A DNA stretch of 13,854 nucleotides from Alphaproteobacteria bacterium (GTDB lineage: Bacteria > Pseudomonadota > Alphaproteobacteria > JAEULC01). Shown piece after piece: positions 1-7,438 of this stretch. The position numbers were made by a program, and so were the translations under genes. The stretch lies in the NCBI GenBank assembly GCA_020851015.1, contig JADZDN010000285.1, forward strand, positions 1 through 13,854, read 5' to 3'. The notes beneath the pieces were generated by a model. It was given only the letters and a program-made list of their open reading frames with translations. It had not been told where the DNA came from and searched no databases. The first letter of the stretch is position 1; every line of letters begins with the position of its first letter.

Positions 1-1193
1 CCGTAGCCGTCGCGATAGACGTCGTAGGTCGAGTGCCCGAACTCGAAATGCTCGGCCAGGAAGACGTCGGTCAGGTCGACCGTCGGCAACGTGCCCATCG
101 CCAGTTCGAACGGCCCGGGGGACATGCGGCGGCGGTAGTTGGCGTAGGCGAGATAGGTGACGGTCGATGCCAGCACCGCGAGCTTGGCGCAGCGCTCGCC
201 CGGCCGGGGGCTGACGATCAGGCCGACATAGAACGACAGGCTGCTGCCGGTCAGCTTTATCGCGTAGAAGCCGCTCTTCATCCGCTCCGGCAGCTTGAAG
301 CGCAGGCTCGGCTTCCATTCCGCGTCCGCCAGGTCGTCGGCATGGAAATGGATCGCCGCGTAGTGGCTGGGGTCGAGCTTCCAGTGGTGCACCGACCCGT
401 CCCAGCGCGACCCCGTCACCGCGCGCTTCGGCGCATTGACCACGCGCCCGTGCAGCCGCGCGGGCGAAACGTCCTCGATCCGCGCCGTGTCGATGCCGCG
501 CGAAAAGTCCCATTGCGCGTCGAGCGTGCCGGAGACGAGGCGCGGCGCTTCGAGCTTGCCATAGAAATGCTCGGTCGCCCCGCCATCCGGCCCCGGCGCG
601 GCGGCGAAGAACAAAGGACCGCTTGGCGCCGCACCCGCCCCCAGCCTGCCTTCGGCGGACTGCGCGCGGTCGGCATGCAGCCCGGCGAAGGGAGCTGCCG
701 CGATCGCGGCCGCACCGGTGGCGGGATCGTAGCGTGCCTCGATCCGGTGCCACCACTGCTCGCGCAGCGGCACGCCCGCGCTCAAGGTCCGATCGCCCGC
801 GAGCAGGGCCGGCGCGCCCGTGTCGTCGAGCACCAGGCGCAGACTGCCCAGCGCCAGCAGCGTCTGGCGGCCACGGCCCGGCAGGGTCGGGTAAACCAGG
901 ACCGAGAGGGCGACGGCGCCGAGCGGCGGCAGGTTGTCGACGATGCCGTGGGAGCCGAAGCTGGTACGTTGTTCGAAGCCGTCGTACGCGCCGTCGACCG
1001 CCGAGGCGACCCGCTCTTCCTTCACGCCCGGTCCTTTCGGCCCGGTCTCGCCGCAGATCAGCCGCACCAGCTCCGCGCGATAGCGCCTGGTCTTCTCGTA
1101 CACGCTGACCCTGAGCGTCACCTCGTCGCCGGGATAGGCGTAGAGCCGGTCGACATAGCCGAGCACGGTCGGCTTCTTGAGCTCGACCGTCAT
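1..1193 (-). CDS. N,N-dimethylformamidase beta (large) subunit-like protein, partial (DmfA2-like)
   Basis: The reading frame is open from an ATG at 1193 to the left edge and gives 397 complete residues; the C-terminal part lies outside. From memory the family's large subunit is about 760 residues, so roughly half is seen. Family hallmarks are the stretch around residues 215-300 (AQWDFSRGID, LHGRVVNAPKRAVTG, WDGSVHHW, AAIHFHADDL, LPERMKSGFYAIKL), then VTYLAYANY (residues 345-353) and STYDVYRDGYG at the edge. The middle part, with WWHRIEARYD, looks like a concanavalin/LamG-type beta sandwich. The characterised Paracoccus enzyme uses a mononuclear iron held by two tyrosines and a glutamate. Tyr350 (or Tyr347) and Tyr390 are candidate ligands by spacing; the glutamate would lie beyond the window. 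Its ATG overlaps the stop of the small-subunit gene by four bases (ATGA), so the two are translationally coupled. The true substrate may be an amide other than dimethylformamide. Confidence 0.85.
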   Translation of the reverse strand, partial: MTVELKKPTVLGYVDRLYAYPGDEVTLRVSVYEKTRRYRAELVRLICGETGPKGPGVKEERVASAVDGAYDGFEQRTSFGSHGIVDNLPPLGAVALSVLVYPTLPGRGRQTLLALGSLRLVLDDTGAPALLAGDRTLSAGVPLREQWWHRIEARYDPATGAAAIAAAPFAGLHADRAQSAEGRLGAGAAPSGPLFFAAAPGPDGGATEHFYGKLEAPRLVSGTLDAQWDFSRGIDTARIEDVSPARLHGRVVNAPKRAVTGSRWDGSVHHWKLDPSHYAAIHFHADDLADAEWKPSLRFKLPERMKSGFYAIKLTGSSLSFYVGLIVSPRPGERCAKLAVLASTVTYLAYANYRRRMSPGPFELAMGTLPTVDLTDVFLAEHFEFGHSTYDVYRDGY

Positions 1194-1501
1194 GGCAGCA
1201 CCAGCTCCTGGCCGGCCAGGGCGCGCCAGCGACGCCTGAAGGCCGCCCACTCCCCGTCCTCCAGCCGGTCGAACACCTGTTCGGTGAACAGGGTCGGCGG
1301 CTTGCCGTCCGGTTCGCGGTGCCCCAGGACCCAGCGGTCGGGAGCGATCGATACCAGGATCAGGTCCTGGCAGTTCTCGGCGCGGCGCATGACATTGAGC
1401 AGCGCCTGCAGATCGGGGCTGTGGCGGCCGAACGGCTTGGCGCGGTATTCGGCCGCGAGGTCGAGGCGCGTCGGATCGATCAGCGGGGCGTTGCGCAGCA
1501 T
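1190..1501 (-). CDS. Small subunit-like protein of an N,N-dimethylformamidase-type amidohydrolase (DmfA1-like)
   Basis: This gene encodes 103 residues. The ATG at 1501 follows a purine-rich GGGGGAA stretch and shares one base with the stop of the upstream dehydrogenase (TGATG). Its own stop overlaps the start of the large-subunit gene (ATGA). The segment KPFGRHSPDLQALLNVMRR (residues about 21-39) followed by a hydrophobic stretch and DRWVLG matches my memory of the DMFase alpha subunit, whose core runs PFG-x-H-S-x-x-LQ, then an N/R-rich helix and an aromatic strand. The rest, ending in a Trp/Arg-rich helix (EWAAFRRRWRAL), is helical and charged. No signal peptide or membrane segment is seen. 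It is shorter than the roughly 130-residue subunit of the characterised enzyme, mainly at the N-terminus. In the known enzyme the small subunit has no catalytic residues and packs on the large one; the same role is inferred here, mostly from gene order and the PFG motif. Confidence 0.7.
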   Translation of the reverse strand: MLRNAPLIDPTRLDLAAEYRAKPFGRHSPDLQALLNVMRRAENCQDLILVSIAPDRWVLGHREPDGKPPTLFTEQVFDRLEDGEWAAFRRRWRALAGQELVLP

Positions 1502-2556
1502 CAATTTCCCCCGTCGAAGCGCACGCCGAGGCTCGCCGCCGCCTCGCCGATATCGCGCCAGGTGGTGGCATCGATCTCGATGCCCGCGGCGAGGCGCTGG
1601 GCCCGTGCGATGCGCTCGGGCTCGCCGGGGATCAGGACCGGCTTGGACGCATCGCTGGCGGGCGTGGTCTTCAGGTAGGCTATCATGGCGTCGACCTCGC
1701 GATCGACGAAGCTCCGATCCGTCATGCGCTCCGGGTCGATCACCACGGTCAGCATGCCGTTGACGATGCCGCGGTCGCGCGGATTGCCGGGCTGGATCGT
1801 GCCGGACCCCGCGATCGCGCCGGCCAGCAGCTCGGCGATCAGCGCAAGCCCATAGCCCTTGTGCTCGCCGAAGGGAGTCACGGTGCCCTGCGGCGGCTCG
1901 TAGATCACCTTGGGATCGTCGGTCGGCCTGCCCTCGGAGTCCAGCAGTGCGCCCTCGGGCACCTTCTTGCCCTCGTTGTAGGCGACGCGGACCTTGCCCA
2001 GCGCGATTCGGCTGGTGGCGAAGTCCAGGATGGTCGGCGGTGTCGTCCCGGTGCCCGGAACGGCGATGCAGATCGGGTTGGTCGACATCCGCCCCTCGCG
2101 GCCAAGGAACGGCGAGACGCGGGGCGGGCCCGAGTTGCCGTTGACGAAATGAACCGCCAGCAGGCCTTCGGCCGCGACCAGTTCGCCATAGGCGCCGACC
2201 CGGCCGATATGGTGGGTGTTGCGCAAGCCGTGGACGGCCACGCCGTGCTGGCGCGCCGCCTTGATCGCCCAGCCCATGGCATCGCGCGCGATGACCTGGC
2301 CATAGCCGTTGCGCCCGTCCCAGACCGCGAACGCGCCGGTATTGCTGACGATCTCGGGGGAACGGTTGGGAACCAGGGTCTTTGCCTGCAGGTTGCGCAC
2401 GTAGTGCGGCAACATGCCCACGCCGTGGCTGTCGTGGCCGGCAAGATTGGCGTCGACCAGGTGGTCGGCGACGGCCCGCGCCTCGGGCTCCCGGCTGCCG
2501 CCGGCCGCGATCAGGTTGCTGGTCAGGCGGCGCAGCCACTGGTGTTCGATCCGCAC
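1501..2556 (-). CDS. LDH2-family NAD(P)-dependent malate/L-lactate/2-hydroxyacid dehydrogenase
   Basis: This gene encodes 351 residues of the Ldh_2 family (malate/L-sulfolactate/ureidoglycolate dehydrogenases, a fold unrelated to classical LDH). Family signatures occur in order: GHDSHGVGMLPHYV (40-53), the central RNTHHIGRVGAYGE (112-125), STNPICIAVP (158-167), DFATSRIALGKV (178-189), GALLDSEGRPTDDP (202-215) and GEHKGYGLALIAELLAG (230-246). The length is normal for the family. Such enzymes interconvert 2-hydroxy acids and 2-oxo acids with NAD(P)H in the cytoplasm; the substrate cannot be told from sequence. The start is GTG at 2556. An in-frame TGA lies 12 codons upstream with only a CTG between, so the choice is narrow, but no good ribosome site precedes it. 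It is the first gene of the leftward unit and abuts the DMFase-like small subunit with a one-base overlap, suggesting its substrate is linked to the amide hydrolysed by that pair. Confidence 0.9.
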   Translation of the reverse strand: MRIEHQWLRRLTSNLIAAGGSREPEARAVADHLVDANLAGHDSHGVGMLPHYVRNLQAKTLVPNRSPEIVSNTGAFAVWDGRNGYGQVIARDAMGWAIKAARQHGVAVHGLRNTHHIGRVGAYGELVAAEGLLAVHFVNGNSGPPRVSPFLGREGRMSTNPICIAVPGTGTTPPTILDFATSRIALGKVRVAYNEGKKVPEGALLDSEGRPTDDPKVIYEPPQGTVTPFGEHKGYGLALIAELLAGAIAGSGTIQPGNPRDRGIVNGMLTVVIDPERMTDRSFVDREVDAMIAYLKTTPASDASKPVLIPGEPERIARAQRLAAGIEIDATTWRDIGEAAASLGVRFDGGN

Positions 2557-3029
2557 GGGCGCCAGAGTGTCGCTTGTGCGCCCGCAAGGTCAAGGCTCCT
2601 CGCGCGCCAGCCCGCGACGATGCTTGGCACGGCACATCCGGTAAGGCTAAGCTAGACGGGGAACAAGAAAACAACGATCGTCGGGGAGCTGGGGTATGCC
2701 GGGAGACGGTGGACGCGGACGCGCCTGTTCCGTCGCGGGAATGCAGCACGCAAGCATGCCGCGATCGGTCGGGTGGATTGCGCAGCAATGATTGCATCGG
2801 CATCCGCCACGACAACCGTCGCCAGGCCTTCGATCAACGGGATGGGGCTGAATGGCGGCCTTGCCGCCGTTCTGGTGCGCAGTTCGGCGGCGGCAGCATC
2901 GAGACGTGGGACGCGTCCTATGCGGCCGTCGCGCGCAACGTCGACCGCTTCTTCCGCACAGGCCGCGCGGCAATGCCCGTCGACCTGGCGGCAAACCGAC
3001 CAACAAACAGACAACGGAGGATGATCGTC
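2557..3029. other. Divergent intergenic region with possible leader ORFs or gene remnant
   Basis: These 473 bases lie between the leftward dehydrogenase operon and the rightward ABC importer operon, so they should hold both promoters. A weak sigma70-like pair on the plus strand is TTGGCA (2624-2629) and TAAGCT (2648-2653), 18 bases apart; this is a guess. Downstream, GGGGAG (2683-2688) sits seven bases before an ATG at 2696 that opens a 31-codon ORF ending in TGA at 2789-2791. An overlapping ATG (2788) opens a 78-residue Ala/Ser/Arg-rich frame that ends at 3024, just inside the binding-protein start. Neither resembles a known protein. In the third frame, 2886-3002 reads like the C-terminal end of a D-2-hydroxyacid dehydrogenase. 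This may be a long leader or decayed coding sequence. I see no convincing complete gene. Confidence 0.5.
3016..3020 (+). promoter_or_regulatory. Ribosome binding site of the ABC binding-protein gene
   Basis: GGAGG directly abuts an ATG at 3021 and lies nine bases before a second in-frame ATG at 3030. The spacing favours 3030, which also gives a compact N-terminus (MQSR) for the signal peptide. Confidence 0.7.
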
Positions 3030-4592
3030 ATGCAGAGCAGGACTTGGCTACGCCACGGGCTCGCCGTCGGCCTTCTGGGCTTGGCGGCCCCCGCCCTCGC
3101 CGCGCCCTTCACCTGCCCGAAGAAGGGCGGCGACCTGGTGTTCGCGGGCGAGGCCAAGGTCAACAGCCTGGACCAGTACGCCTCGAACACAATTTCCACG
3201 CGCAACCTGGCGATGAACATCTATGAAGCGCTGATGACGCGCGACGAGAAAAACGAGCCGATCACCGACCTTGCGGAGACGATGGAGGAGTCGGCCGACA
3301 AGCTGACCTACACCTTCAAGCTGCGCCAAGGCATCAAGTTCCACAATGGCAAGGACATGACGAGCGCGGACGTCGTGGCCTCGTTCAACCGGTACAACAA
3401 GCTGGGCATCGAGCGCAGCAACCTCGTCAACGTCGAGAAGTGGGAGGCGCCGGACAAGTACACCTTCGTCATCAGAATGAAGAAGGCCCAGCCGACCTTC
3501 ATCGAGGAGCTGAGTTCGTTCAGCGTGCCGATCGACATTTTCCCGGCCGAGCAAGAGAACGCCGAGGCACTGCGGGTGGAGCCGATCGGCACCGGGCCGT
3601 TCCAGGTAGCCGAGTACGTGGCCGACAGCCACGTCAAGCTGAAGCGCTACGAGGGCTACAAACCCAATCCGAAGTTCGAGGATCGAACCGGGTTCGGCGG
3701 CTACAAGGTGGCCTGCGTCGACACGGTGACCTACCGCATCGTCACCGAGCCGGGCGCGCGCGTCGCGGGCCTGGAAACCGGGGAGCTGATGGCGGTCGAG
3801 GATGTGCCGACCAAGGCCCAGGCCGATCTGAAGAAGAACGCCAAGATCACGCTGGTGCCGCTGGAGAACTGGTGGATCCACATCATGCTGCCGAACACCA
3901 AGGCGGCGCCCACCAACAACCTGGCGTTCCGCAAAGCCGTGCAGGCCGCGCTCGACATGGACGAGATCATGGATGCGTCCACCGACGGCGCCTACAAGCT
4001 GAACATCGGCTTCCAGTATCCCGGCCGCGCCAGCTACACCGACGTCGCCAAGGAAACCTACAACCTCAAGAACAAGGATTTGGCGAAGAAGTACCTGGCC
4101 GAGGCCGGATACAAGGGCGAGCCGGTCGTCTTCATGACCAACAAGGACTACACCAGCATGTACAACGCCGCGCTGGTGACGACCGAGCAGCTCAAGGCCG
4201 TCGGCATCAACGCGAAGATGGAGGTGGTGGACTGGCCAACCTCGGTCAACCGCATGTCCAAGGAAGCGGCAGGGTGGAATTTCTTCTACACCGGCTGGGG
4301 CACGCAGCCCGCGCTGGGCGCGCTGGCGACAATCAAGTTCTTCATCCCGCCCGGCGGCACGCAGGCCCCCTCGCCGGCCGATCCGGATCTCGAGGCCGCC
4401 TACGCGCAGATGCAGGAAGCGCCCGACCAGGCCGGGCGCCAGGCCGGCTTCGTGAAGGCGCAGAAGATCGCGCTGGAGAAGGTGTATGCGGTGCCGTTCG
4501 GCTCGCTGACCAAGGTCCAGGCGGTGCGGTCCAACGTGAAGGGGTTCAAGCCCTTCCGCGCGCCGCGCTTCTCGAACGTCTGGATCGAATAG
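3030..4592 (+). CDS. Family-5 extracellular substrate-binding protein of a dipeptide/oligopeptide-type ABC importer
   Basis: This gene encodes 520 residues and supplies the periplasmic receptor of the importer encoded directly downstream. A Sec signal peptide is clear: Arg-containing n-region, hydrophobic core LAVGLLGLAAPALA, and an AxA cleavage site after about residue 24. Mature-protein landmarks of the SBP_bac_5 family are GGDLVFAGEAKVNSLDQY near the N-terminus, the block YTFKLRQGIKFHNGKDMTSADVV (family signature region), IGTGPFQVAEY in the hinge region, and a late KAQKIALEKVYAVPFG helix. There is no lipobox cysteine at the cleavage site, so it is probably a free periplasmic protein. Members bind di- and oligopeptides, glutathione, nickel or opines; the ligand cannot be assigned. 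The start at ATG 3030 is chosen from GGAGG spacing. The reading frame stays open far upstream without a signal peptide, and that extension is not coding for this protein. Confidence 0.95.
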   Translation: MQSRTWLRHGLAVGLLGLAAPALAAPFTCPKKGGDLVFAGEAKVNSLDQYASNTISTRNLAMNIYEALMTRDEKNEPITDLAETMEESADKLTYTFKLRQGIKFHNGKDMTSADVVASFNRYNKLGIERSNLVNVEKWEAPDKYTFVIRMKKAQPTFIEELSSFSVPIDIFPAEQENAEALRVEPIGTGPFQVAEYVADSHVKLKRYEGYKPNPKFEDRTGFGGYKVACVDTVTYRIVTEPGARVAGLETGELMAVEDVPTKAQADLKKNAKITLVPLENWWIHIMLPNTKAAPTNNLAFRKAVQAALDMDEIMDASTDGAYKLNIGFQYPGRASYTDVAKETYNLKNKDLAKKYLAEAGYKGEPVVFMTNKDYTSMYNAALVTTEQLKAVGINAKMEVVDWPTSVNRMSKEAAGWNFFYTGWGTQPALGALATIKFFIPPGGTQAPSPADPDLEAAYAQMQEAPDQAGRQAGFVKAQKIALEKVYAVPFGSLTKVQAVRSNVKGFKPFRAPRFSNVWIE

Positions 4593-4605
4593 CGCCATCG
4601 CGTCC

Positions 4606-4610
4606 GGAGG
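4606..4610 (+). promoter_or_regulatory. Strong ribosome binding site that fixes a TTG start
   Basis: GGAGG (within CCGGAGG) lies eight bases before TTG at 4619. There is no ATG or GTG at a suitable distance, and the protein from the TTG begins with the usual N-terminus of this permease family, so the TTG start is well supported. Confidence 0.75.
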
Positions 4611-4618
4611 CTTAGGCG

Positions 4619-5569
4619 TTGGGCCGCGTCATCCTGAACCGGGTCCTGGGCTCCATCCCGGTGGTCCTGATCGTGACCCTGATCACGTTCGGGCTGATGC
4701 GGGCCATTCCGGGCGATGTCAGCGCCGCGCTCGGCGGGGTCAGCTCGACCCTGGCCGAGCGCGAGCTGATCCGCAAGAACCTGGGGCTGGACCAGCCCTG
4801 GCACGTGCAACTCGCGAAATGGTACGGGGGCCTGGCCCGGGGCGATCTTGGCCGTTCGATCTTCCTGGGCAAGGACGTCACCGAGGCCACGTTCGAGCGG
4901 CTGCCGGTCACGGTGTCGCTCAGCATCTACGCGCTGATCCTGACGCTGATCTTCGGGATGCTGAGCGGAGTCGTGGCGGCGCTGCGCCAGAACTCCTGGG
5001 CCGACCAGGCCGCGATGATGTTCGCGATGATCGGCGTGTCGATGCCGAACTTCTGGCTCGGCCTGATGATGATCGTGCTGTTCTCGGTCCAGCTCGGCTG
5101 GCTGCCCACGGGCGGGTACATTCCCTTCACCCAGGATCCGATCGGCTGGCTCAGGTCCACGACGATGCCGGCGATCTCGCTGGCCCTGCTGCAGATCGGC
5201 CTTCTCGCCCGCATTACCCGCTCGACCATGCTCGAGACGCTGCGACAAGACTATATCCGCACTGCGCGGGCCAAGGGCCTGCCCAACTACCTGGTGGTCG
5301 GCAAGCACGCGCTGGCCAACACCATGATTCCGGTGGTGACGGTGATCGGCATCATCGTCAGCCTGCTGATATCGGGCGCGGTCGTCACCGAGTCGGTCTT
5401 TTCGATCCCCGGCGTCGGCCAGCTCCTGACCTCGGCGATCCTCAACCGCGACTACCCGATGATCCAGGGCGGGCTTCTGTTCGTCACGCTGCTGCTCGTC
5501 GCGATCAACATCGTGGTCGACGTGGCCTATGCCTGGCTCGACCCACGCGTGAGGTACGAAGGTGGCTGA
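4619..5569 (+). CDS. Peptide-type ABC importer inner-membrane permease, DppB/GsiC-like
   Basis: This gene encodes 316 residues. It starts at TTG 4619, 26 bases after the binding-protein stop, behind GGAGG. The N-terminus (GRVILNRVLGSIPVVLIVTLITFGLMRAIPGD in outline) is the hallmark of the DppB/OppB family: an amphipathic start, a first membrane helix ending in PGD, then a periplasmic loop containing LGLDQPWHVQLAKW. About six membrane helices are apparent. The cytoplasmic coupling (EAA) loop, DYIRTARAKGLPNYLVVGKHALANTMIPV, lies near residues 205-233 and should contact the ATPase subunits. The protein ends with the typical VDVAYAWLDPRVRY. It should form a heterodimeric channel with the next gene product. 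The two genes overlap by eight bases. Confidence 0.95.
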   Translation: MGRVILNRVLGSIPVVLIVTLITFGLMRAIPGDVSAALGGVSSTLAERELIRKNLGLDQPWHVQLAKWYGGLARGDLGRSIFLGKDVTEATFERLPVTVSLSIYALILTLIFGMLSGVVAALRQNSWADQAAMMFAMIGVSMPNFWLGLMMIVLFSVQLGWLPTGGYIPFTQDPIGWLRSTTMPAISLALLQIGLLARITRSTMLETLRQDYIRTARAKGLPNYLVVGKHALANTMIPVVTVIGIIVSLLISGAVVTESVFSIPGVGQLLTSAILNRDYPMIQGGLLFVTLLLVAINIVVDVAYAWLDPRVRYEGG

Positions 5570-6464
5570 GGCCGTCGCCGCGATCGCTTCCGCCAGCGTG
5601 GCCCGGGCCGACACGCCCAGCCGAGCGCCGCGCTGGGCGACGCTCCGCCGACTCCTGCGGCATCGATCGTTCCAGACCGGACTGGTCCTGTTCGCCATCG
5701 TCGTCATCGCCGCCGCCTTCGCGCCGCTTATCACCGCGGCCGACCCGAACAAGCTGGCGATGCGCGCGCGGTTCAAGCCGCCGAGCTGGGATTTCTGGTT
5801 CGGCACCGACAATTTCGGCCGCAGCCAGCTCGCCCGCGTGGTCTACGGCGCGCAGCTCTCGCTGATGATTGGCACGGCCGTGGTAGCGATCAACGCGGTG
5901 TTCGGAACGCTGGTCGGCGCGATCTCCGGCTATTTCCGCCATCTCGACAACATGCTGATGCGAATCAACGACGCCGTGATGGCCTTTCCCGCGATCCTGC
6001 TGGCGATCGGCGTTGCCGCCGTTCTTGGCCGTACCATGCCGAACATGATCCTCGCGCTCAGCATCGTCTACATCCCGCGCACGGCGCGCATCGTGCGCTC
6101 CTCGGTGATCGTGATCCGGCAGATGGAGTATGTGCAGGCCGCCATCGCCGCGGGTGCGGGGCACTGGCGCATTCTTCGACGCCACATCCTGCCCAACTCG
6201 ATGGCGCCGCTGCTGGTGCAGCTCAGCTTCCTGTTCGCCTATGCCGTGCTGACCGAGGCGACGCTGAGCTTCCTCGGCCTCGGGGCCGAGCCGCCGACGC
6301 CCACTTGGGGCAACATCATGGCGGAGGGGCGCCAGTACATGCGCGAGGCACCCTGGATCATCGCCATTCCCGGTGCGGCGCTGGCGATCACCGTGATGGC
6401 GCTGAACCTGCTGGGCGACGGGCTGCGCGACATCCTTGACCCAAGGCTGCGGATCCAGCAGTGA
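5562..6464 (+). CDS. Peptide-type ABC importer inner-membrane permease, DppC/GsiD-like
   Basis: This gene encodes 300 residues from GTG 5562, which overlaps the end of the first permease by eight bases; GAGG at 5551-5554 is the likely ribosome site. After a cytoplasmic N-terminal stretch of about 35 residues there is a first membrane helix (TGLVLFAIVVIAAAFAPLI), then the family motif WFGTDNFGRSQLARVVYGAQLSL. About five more helices follow. The EAA coupling loop reads EYVQAAIAAGAGHWRILRRHILPN, followed by LTEATLSFLGLG and PTPTWGNIMAEG, all typical of DppC/OppC proteins. The C-terminus LLGDGLRDILDPRLR is the usual ending of this family. It partners the DppB-like protein, and its stop overlaps the GTG start of the first ATPase gene by four bases (GTGA). 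Confidence 0.95.
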   Translation: MAEAVAAIASASVARADTPSRAPRWATLRRLLRHRSFQTGLVLFAIVVIAAAFAPLITAADPNKLAMRARFKPPSWDFWFGTDNFGRSQLARVVYGAQLSLMIGTAVVAINAVFGTLVGAISGYFRHLDNMLMRINDAVMAFPAILLAIGVAAVLGRTMPNMILALSIVYIPRTARIVRSSVIVIRQMEYVQAAIAAGAGHWRILRRHILPNSMAPLLVQLSFLFAYAVLTEATLSFLGLGAEPPTPTWGNIMAEGRQYMREAPWIIAIPGAALAITVMALNLLGDGLRDILDPRLRIQQ

Positions 6465-7438
6465 GCCTCCTTTCCGTACGCAACCTGCAGGTGCTGTTCG
6501 CCAGCGAACGCGGCGAATTCGCCGCCGTCGACGATGTCAGCTTCGACCTGGCTCCCGGCGAGGTGCTGGGAATCGTCGGCGAGTCCGGCAGCGGAAAGAG
6601 CGTCACCGCCCTCTCGATCATGGGATTGCTGCCGAAGCCCCCGGCGCGCGTGGCGCGCGGAACCGTCGTTTTCGAGGGCGAGGACCTGCTGCGTTATGAC
6701 GAGCGCGCGCTGCGGCGCATCCGCGGCCCCGGCATCGGCATGATCTTCCAGGAGCCCATGACGTCGCTCAACCCGGTCTTCACCATCGGCGACCAGCTGA
6801 TGGAAACCGTGCGGGTGCACGAGCGCGCCGGTCCGAAGCGCCAGCGCGACCGCGCGGTGGAGATGCTCGCCAAGGTCGGCATCGCCGCGCCCGAGCGCCG
6901 CCTCGACGACTATCCGCACCAGCTTTCCGGCGGCATGCGACAGCGCGTGATGATCGCGATGGCGCTTATGTGCAATCCGCGCCTGCTGATCGCCGACGAG
7001 CCCACCACCGCGCTCGACGTGACGATCCAGCAGCAGATACTCGAGCTGCTGCTGGACCTGCGCGCGGAGTTCCGCATGGCGATCATGATCATCACGCACA
7101 ACATGGGCGTGGTGGCCGAGACGGCGGACCGCGTGATCGTGATGTATGCGGGCCGTCTGGTGGAACAGGCGCCGGTCGAGGGATTGTTTGCACGACCGGC
7201 GCATCCCTATACGCGCGGCCTGCTCGACAGCATCCCCAAGCTCGCCGACGACCGCGATCGGTTGAAGACGATACCCGGCATCCTGCCAAACCCGGCGTCG
7301 GTCCCGCCCGGCTGCCGGTTCGAGCCGCGCTGCGCCTGGCGGGTAGGCGCCTGCGCCGCGGCGGTGCCGCCCTTGGCCGCGATCGCCGCCGGCCACGACA
7401 GCGCCTGCATCCGACACCGCGAGCTGCTCGCGCAATGA
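6461..7438 (+). CDS. Peptide-type ABC importer ATP-binding subunit, DppD/OppD-like
   Basis: This gene encodes 325 residues from GTG 6461, overlapping the permease stop by four bases. Nucleotide-binding motifs are intact: Walker A GESGSGKS (40-47), Q-loop FQEP (Gln97), signature LSGGMRQR (155-162), Walker B LLIADEP (Asp179, Glu180) and switch His213 in ITHN, where the usual Asp after the His is Asn. [14 protein letters not shown] after the Q-loop is typical of OppD/DppD. The C-terminal extension carries the oligopeptide-transporter motif [13 protein letters not shown] and a cysteine set (GCRFEPRC, six residues, Cys, then a distant Cys near HDSAC) like that reported to bind an iron-sulfur cluster in some DppD proteins. 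It is one of two ATPases that power uptake. The stop overlaps the next ATPase start (ATGA). Confidence 0.95.
   Translation: MSLLSVRNLQVLFASERGEFAAVDDVSFDLAPGEVLGIVGESGSGKSVTALSIMGLLPKPPARVARGTVVFEGEDLLRYDERALRRIRGPGIGMIFQEPMTSLNPVFTIGDQLMETVRVHERAGPKRQRDRAVEMLAKVGIAAPERRLDDYPHQLSGGMRQRVMIAMALMCNPRLLIADEPTTALDVTIQQQILELLLDLRAEFRMAIMIITHNMGVVAETADRVIVMYAGRLVEQAPVEGLFARPAHPYTRGLLDSIPKLADDRDRLKTIPGILPNPASVPPGCRFEPRCAWRVGACAAAVPPLAAIAAGHDSACIRHRELLAQ

Noticed and set aside
33..1763. Long plus-strand open frame (576 codons) over the left end
   Set aside because: It runs antisense to the DMFase-like pair and the dehydrogenase, is very Arg/Ala rich, and shows no family motif; the minus-strand frames carry clear motifs.
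2674..2681. ACGATCGT palindrome as an operator in the divergent gap
   Set aside because: Eight-base palindromes containing GATC/CGATCG are expected by chance in GC-rich DNA and there is no supporting context.
1502..2815. Extension of the small-subunit frame upstream to 2815 as one 541-residue protein
   Set aside because: It overlaps the whole dehydrogenase gene in another frame and is low-complexity Arg/Gly/Pro; the ATG at 1501 with its coupled stop explains the real gene.
2382..3029. In-frame extension of the binding protein upstream to 2382
   Set aside because: It would bury the clear Sec signal peptide inside the protein and run antisense through the dehydrogenase start.
3048..4598. Minus-strand frame of 516 codons opposite the binding protein
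   Set aside because: It is the antisense shadow of a well-supported family-5 binding protein and is rich in His/Arg/Leu with no recognisable domain.
4400..5812. Minus-strand frame of 470 codons opposite the first permease
   Set aside because: It is antisense to membrane helices and the EAA loop of a clear permease; its composition is Asp/Arg/His/Gln repeats typical of shadows.
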